From Lachnospiraceae bacterium (GTDB lineage: Bacteria; Bacillota; Clostridia; Lachnospirales; Lachnospiraceae), in assembly GCA_021200475.1 (NCBI GenBank), contig JAJQGP010000137.1, positions 1-46,852 on the forward strand: 46,852 nucleotides of DNA. The letters run 5' to 3'. The position numbers and the translations under genes are program-made. Each line of letters begins with the position of its first letter. The first letter of the stretch is position 1. The notes below the pieces were generated by a model, which worked only from the letters and a program-made list of their open reading frames with translations, did not search any database and was not told where the DNA came from. Shown piece by piece: positions 43,273 to 46,852 of the stretch.

Positions 43273-43850
43273 CTGCTACCTCCTCACCCGGATACACCGG
43301 AATCAAACTCTATACGATGAAAGAAACATATGCGAACCATGTTTTAGCGCTTCCTGACAGCGAGTGTCAGAGCATCCATGAATCATAACTGGTATTTTCC
43401 CGGACAATATGCCTGCTGTGCATCTGCCATTCAGGGAATGAGAAAAACGGTCAATGAAACATCACATATAGTGAAGAAAAAGAAACCCTTTCCCTGAGCA
43501 GATATGCCAAAACCCTACGGTTACAGGCGTTTCTTCAATCGGGAAAAAGTCTCTTGCCTGCCTACATGAGCAAAATAGAATGCAACACATGATATAGTAT
43601 ATAAATAAGCAAAACGCTACCAGATGTTGCGTAAATTCTATGATACAGGGTTTTTAGAAAAAGTCAAGACAGAAGTGCCTGCCCGGAATGTAGAAAATGG
43701 CAGGCGGGAAGGGTAATTGGTCTTGTGAAAAATGATGTTTTTCAAAAAAACAAAAAAGAAATAGAACAAAAAATGGAACGGAAGGCATAACACCATCCGT
43801 TCTGCTGAAGCAAACTCTGAGATTTTATATAATGGATACATATTTTTACA
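43273..43850. other. 578-base gap: nrdD upstream region and terminator of the minus-strand neighbour
   Basis: No gene is seen. The part next to nrdD must hold its promoter, but I found no well-spaced pair of boxes on the minus strand. Two ACTATAT-containing palindromic words (about 43453-43469 and 43588-43603) recall NrdR boxes but lie too far apart. Near 43676-43710 GCCTGCC and GGCAGGC could form a hairpin. The end near 43767-43802 is a terminator, listed separately. Confidence 0.4.
43767..43802 (-). terminator. Intrinsic terminator of the TauE-kinase fusion gene
   Basis: On the minus strand, GAACGGA and TCCGTTC (43796-43802 with 43776-43782) form a stem followed by ATTTTTTG. It lies about 50 bases after the stop of the fusion gene. 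Confidence 0.7.
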
Positions 43851-45359
43851 TTATATCTGCAATGTTAAAAATATCATCACCGCCGCCGCGACCGGTACAC
43901 TGACCGTATCATATCCGTGCCTGGATGCCAGCTCAACGAGTGCGGATACGAGAGCGATGGCGACTGCAGCAGGGATAGCGGTCAGCCATGAAACACCGAC
44001 AACCGGCAGACCAATCAGAAGGATGAGGACATCCACGCACGCCATCGCTGCGCTGCCCTCGAAGGTTTTATGCTGATCCGCGATGCGCCAGTTTACTCTG
44101 TGCTTTCCGAAGCGTTTCCCGACGAGGGCAGCTGCTCCATCGCCAAATCCCCACACCAGAATTGCGAGGATAACCGTTTCTTTTGAACCCAAAATCCCCC
44201 AGAAAACAGTGACCAGAGCCGCTTCCAGGAAAAACAGCAGCAGCAGGCTTTTTTTGATCTCGCCGTGCTCACGTTCCTGGAAAAGCTCACGGTAAAACCG
44301 TTTCTTTTCGAGCAGGCAGAGAATCGGGTAGACAATGCCCGCAAAGAGCAGCGCGACGATCGTCACAGCATACCAGTGTTCCTGCGAGAGCGCCATGACG
44401 GGCGTTGTCAGAAAGGCAATCATATGCAGAAATTTTCTCCGGAGCTCCCCGGTGACGCCGAGCACGCCAAAACAAAACAGTGCGATCATGACCGCAGCAA
44501 TGAGAAACAGAAACAGTGCTGCGAGGGTATGGAGGACCTCCGTAACAGGTGCCGGCAGCTGCGTGTCACGGAAATAATTCAGATAAATCATGGTTGCGCC
44601 GAGTACTGTCAGAACTGCGCCCGTGACCAGGCCAACCGTGCGGTTGCTGACCCGGTTGGCAAACTGTGCGGAAAACTTTGACGATAAGGTGGCTATAACA
44701 ATACAAAGAATCAGGACATTCCAGCGCTCCAGGACAATCGCCGGGTGAATCAGCGTATGGCTGACAAAGGCGATAAGAGCGGTAAACGTCATAATAAAGG
44801 TACTCGTGCCGACTGCGGTTTTCAGCTCATAGCCGAGAAAAGCAGTAAACACAACCAGCATCATCATGCCGCCGCCGGTGCCGACAAATCCGGTGCCAAA
44901 GCCAATCGTCAGGCCGAAAAACAGGGAAATCGCGATCTCCTTCGCACCCAGCTTCACATTGGTATTTTCTGCATCACTTTTAGAAGTATCCGGTTTCACC
45001 AGAAAACGGATCCCGATACAGAATGTGAGAAACAGGGTAAACCCGCCCAGCACCTGATTCCCCGCCAGATAGGCGACATAGCTGCCAAGCGTGCTCATGG
45101 AAACGATGCAGGCCAGCATGATCCAACCATGCTTCAGGTCGATTTTTTTATTCTTCGCGTAGGTCGCGGAGGTGACCGCCGAACCGAGGATATCCGAGGC
45201 CAGCGCAATCGCCGTTGCCTGATAAGGTCCGTATTCTCCGCTAAATGACGGACACAGCACAATCAGAATCGGCACCATCACCGTCGCCGCAGACAACCCC
45301 GCCAGCCCGGTACCAACGCCGGCGCCGATAGCCGCAAGGATATACCAGAAATATTCCAT
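43851..45359 (-). CDS. Fusion of a TauE/SafE-family transporter and a COG0170-like phytol/dolichol kinase or cytidylyltransferase domain
   Basis: This 502-residue polytopic protein has two halves. Residues 1-265 are TauE/SafE-like: IGAGVGTGLAGLSAATVMVP at the start and the repeat-related GLTIGFGTGFVGTGGGMMML (about 153-172). Residues about 290-502 resemble the COG0170/PF01148 group of CTP-dependent polyprenol/phytol kinases: RRKFLHM, WGFGDGAAALVGKRFGKHR with KTFEGSAAM, and the final ELASRHGYDTVSVP. The domains are continuous in one frame with no ribosome site between them. TauE proteins export sulfite or organic sulfur acids; the second domain phosphorylates lipid alcohols in known relatives. 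The joint role is unknown. Confidence 0.8.
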   Translation of the reverse strand: MEYFWYILAAIGAGVGTGLAGLSAATVMVPILIVLCPSFSGEYGPYQATAIALASDILGSAVTSATYAKNKKIDLKHGWIMLACIVSMSTLGSYVAYLAGNQVLGGFTLFLTFCIGIRFLVKPDTSKSDAENTNVKLGAKEIAISLFFGLTIGFGTGFVGTGGGMMMLVVFTAFLGYELKTAVGTSTFIMTFTALIAFVSHTLIHPAIVLERWNVLILCIVIATLSSKFSAQFANRVSNRTVGLVTGAVLTVLGATMIYLNYFRDTQLPAPVTEVLHTLAALFLFLIAAVMIALFCFGVLGVTGELRRKFLHMIAFLTTPVMALSQEHWYAVTIVALLFAGIVYPILCLLEKKRFYRELFQEREHGEIKKSLLLLFFLEAALVTVFWGILGSKETVILAILVWGFGDGAAALVGKRFGKHRVNWRIADQHKTFEGSAAMACVDVLILLIGLPVVGVSWLTAIPAAVAIALVSALVELASRHGYDTVSVPVAAAVMIFLTLQI

Positions 45360-45412
45360 GAAAATCTACCTGACCTTTCGAACTGCTTAATCAAAGATTT
45401 ACATAATCTTTA

Positions 45413-45440
45413 CCTATAATTTACAGTATAGCAGATTCAA
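45413..45440 (-). promoter_or_regulatory. Probable promoter of the TauE-kinase fusion
   Basis: On the minus strand TTGAAT (45440-45435) is followed by 16 bases and TATAGG (45418-45413), about 55 bases before the start codon. A TATACT within the spacer is an alternative -10 box. Confidence 0.45.
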
Positions 45441-45561
45441 GTGGAAATTCAATATTACAAAAGGTCTTATTTGGGAACATATGCAATCTCTGGTTACTGT
45501 TCTGGCGCGGGTCTGCCATGTTACCTTAAAGAATTATCAGGTCATTTTTTTATGTAAGGAA

Positions 45562-45590
45562 TTGAAAAGAACCGAGAATTTTGTTATAGT
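45562..45590 (+). promoter_or_regulatory. Sigma-A promoter of the methyltransferase gene
   Basis: TTGAAA (45562-45567), exactly 17 bases, then TATAGT (45585-45590), 53 bases before the ATG. Confidence 0.7.
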
Positions 45591-45643
45591 AGGAAAACGA
45601 CAACCAGTAATTACAAAATACGATAACGAAACGGGAGACCAAT

Positions 45644-46501
45644 ATGTGGACAGCCAGTCAATGGACAGACTATGAAGTGATTGATACCTCAAGAGGAGAG
45701 AAACTGGAGCGATGGGGAAATTACCTGCTTGTACGTCCGGATCCGCAGGTGATCTGGGATACCCCGCGCCATCATCGCGGCTGGAAAAAGCCGAACGCGC
45801 ATTATCACCGCAGCTCAAAAGGCGGCGGCGAATGGGAATTTTTCGATCTGCCCGCACAGTGGAGCATCCGTTATCGGGAACTGACTTTTTGGCTGAAGCC
45901 ATTTGCCTTTAAGCATACCGGCCTTTTTCCGGAACAGGCAGTGAACTGGGACTGGTTTTCCGCGAAGATTTGCCAGGCAAATCGCCCAATCAAAGTATTG
46001 AATCTGTTTGCATACACAGGCGGTGCAACCCTGGCCGCCGCGGCAGCAGGTGCACAGGTCACCCATGTAGACGCCTCCAAAGGCATGGTCTCCTGGGCAA
46101 AAGAAAATGCTGCCTCATCCGGCCTGTCCGACGCGCCCATCCGCTGGCTTGTTGACGACTGTATGAAATTTGTAGAGCGCGAGATTCGGCGCGGAAATCA
46201 TTACGATGGCATTATTATGGATCCGCCATCCTATGGTCGCGGCCCCAAAGGAGAGATCTGGAAGATCGAAGATTCGATTCATCCATTCATACGTGAATGC
46301 GCAAGGTTGCTCAGCGACCAGCCGCTGTTCTTCCTGGTTAATTCCTATACGACTGGCCTTGCGCCCGCCGTGCTGACATACCTGATTGCGACAGAACTAA
46401 AAGATCGTGGCGGTCGCGTAGAAGCGCAGGAGATCGGTCTCCCAGTGCGTGAGAGCGGTCTGGTTCTGCCATGCGGCGCGTCCGGGCGGTGGGAGGCCTG
46501 A
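45644..46501 (+). CDS. Class I SAM-dependent methyltransferase, RlmI/RlmK-like
   Basis: This 285-residue methyltransferase has the SAM-binding VLNLFAYTGGATLAAAAAGA (about residues 118-137), an acidic VTHVDASKGMVSWAKENA strand-loop (about 139-156) and the catalytic motif IIMDPPSYGRGPKGEIW (about 189-205). These match the family of 23S rRNA cytosine-5 methyltransferases (RlmI) and close relatives, but the N-terminal PUA domain of true RlmI is absent. The substrate is probably RNA. GGGAGACC precedes the ATG. Confidence 0.85.
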   Translation: MWTASQWTDYEVIDTSRGEKLERWGNYLLVRPDPQVIWDTPRHHRGWKKPNAHYHRSSKGGGEWEFFDLPAQWSIRYRELTFWLKPFAFKHTGLFPEQAVNWDWFSAKICQANRPIKVLNLFAYTGGATLAAAAAGAQVTHVDASKGMVSWAKENAASSGLSDAPIRWLVDDCMKFVEREIRRGNHYDGIIMDPPSYGRGPKGEIWKIEDSIHPFIRECARLLSDQPLFFLVNSYTTGLAPAVLTYLIATELKDRGGRVEAQEIGLPVRESGLVLPCGASGRWEA

Positions 46502-46781
46502 AAATATTGAAGCACCTTATGGTATCTTTTTTTGCAGCCGCGGAGCAGCGAAAAAGCAGTCAAAAAGCAATGAAAGAAAAAAGCGCTGAAGAGCGACACC
46601 TGGAATAAAGTCCGGAAAACATCCCTAAAAACAAGACAGAAGGCATAGGTCGGAAACAACGCGTCAGAAAAACAGTCAAAAAAAACGTGCCGGGAGAGCA
46701 AATAAATTTAAAAAAGTTCTTGCATTTTTAAAAACTCGATGATATAATGAACAAGCTGAAAACAGCGGGGGAACAAAATAA
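46502..46781 (+). other. Intergenic region with tRNA promoter
   Basis: No gene is seen. Bases 46540-46690 are A-rich with several AAAAAGC-type words. The useful signal is a strong promoter just before the tRNA: TTGCAT (46720-46725), exactly 17 bases, then TATAAT (46743-46748). Confidence 0.6.
46720..46748 (+). promoter_or_regulatory. Strong promoter of the tRNA-Pro gene
   Basis: TTGCAT and a perfect TATAAT are separated by 17 bases and lie 34 bases before the tRNA. Confidence 0.8.
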
Positions 46782-46852
46782 CGATGCGTGGCTCAGCTTG
46801 GTAGAGCGCTGCGTTCGGGACGCAGAGGTCGCAGGTTCAAATCCTGTCGCAT
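46782..46852 (+). tRNA. tRNA-Pro (anticodon CGG), cut at its 3' end by the window edge
   Basis: The cloverleaf is clear: acceptor CGATGCG, D-arm GCTC-AGCTTGGTA-GAGC, anticodon stem CTGCG/CGCAG with loop TTCGGGA (anticodon CGG), and T-arm GCAGG-TTCAAAT-CCTGT. The 3' acceptor strand CGCAT is cut at the window end, lacking two paired bases and the discriminator. Confidence 0.93.

Noticed and set aside
43453-43603. Two ACTATAT-containing words upstream of nrdD resembling NrdR boxes
   Set aside because: Their centres are about 130 bases apart, while NrdR box pairs are about three helical turns apart. Each match is partial.

Overview
The window looks like a chromosomal segment from an anaerobic, moderately GC-rich member of the Clostridia, most like Lachnospiraceae. 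Supporting signs are a T-box leader, a tandem glycine riboswitch, ECF transporters, a split glycine decarboxylase (GcvPA/GcvPB), a split transketolase, a class III (oxygen-sensitive) ribonucleotide reductase and Gram-positive style ribosome binding sites. No phage, transposase, integrase or CRISPR array was found.

Region 1 (1-8390) is one long transcription unit behind a T-box whose specifier reads UGG (Trp). It encodes a complete ECF transporter (S, A, A', T), a LarA-type nickel-dependent 2-hydroxyacid racemase homologue, and a TrpXYZ-type ABC importer (binding protein, permease, ATPase). The most economical reading is tryptophan-responsive uptake of tryptophan or a relative, together with interconversion of a related 2-hydroxyacid.

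Region 2 (8390-20640) is accessory DNA. It has a multi-stem palindromic repeat, an AAA_14/DUF4143 ATPase carrying an in-frame palindromic repeat, a frameshifted WYL regulator and a small unknown protein. An AT-rich island follows (about 11.7-18.3 kb), encoding six envelope-directed proteins: three paralogues with an OB-like C-terminal domain ending in a Cys-Cys motif, two DUF4230 proteins and one secreted protein. The promoter of the WYL gene is repeated almost exactly at the left edge of the island. A frameshifted coiled-coil protein and a frameshifted YitT-family membrane protein close the region.

Region 3 (20640-28440) is the glycine cleavage operon: promoter, palindromic repeat, tandem glycine riboswitch, terminator, gcvT, gcvH, gcvPA, gcvPB, lipoate ligase and dihydrolipoyl dehydrogenase. 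The last gene carries a second copy of the in-frame palindromic repeat and a one-base frameshift inside that copy.

Region 4 (28440-40360) holds a MarR regulator with a heterodimeric ABC exporter, an L-ribulose-5-phosphate 4-epimerase with split transketolase, a DUF2142 membrane protein with a polysaccharide flippase, and an aquaporin. Region 5 (40360-46852) holds nrdDG and a TauE-COG0170 fusion on the minus strand, then an RlmI-like methyltransferase and a tRNA-Pro(CGG) cut by the window edge.

Four genes (WYL regulator, coiled-coil protein, yitT, lpd) are each broken by a single-base indel. That many in 47 kb, three of them at homopolymers, makes sequencing error a serious alternative to real gene decay. 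Family names rest on reading the translated sequences by eye; no database search was run.
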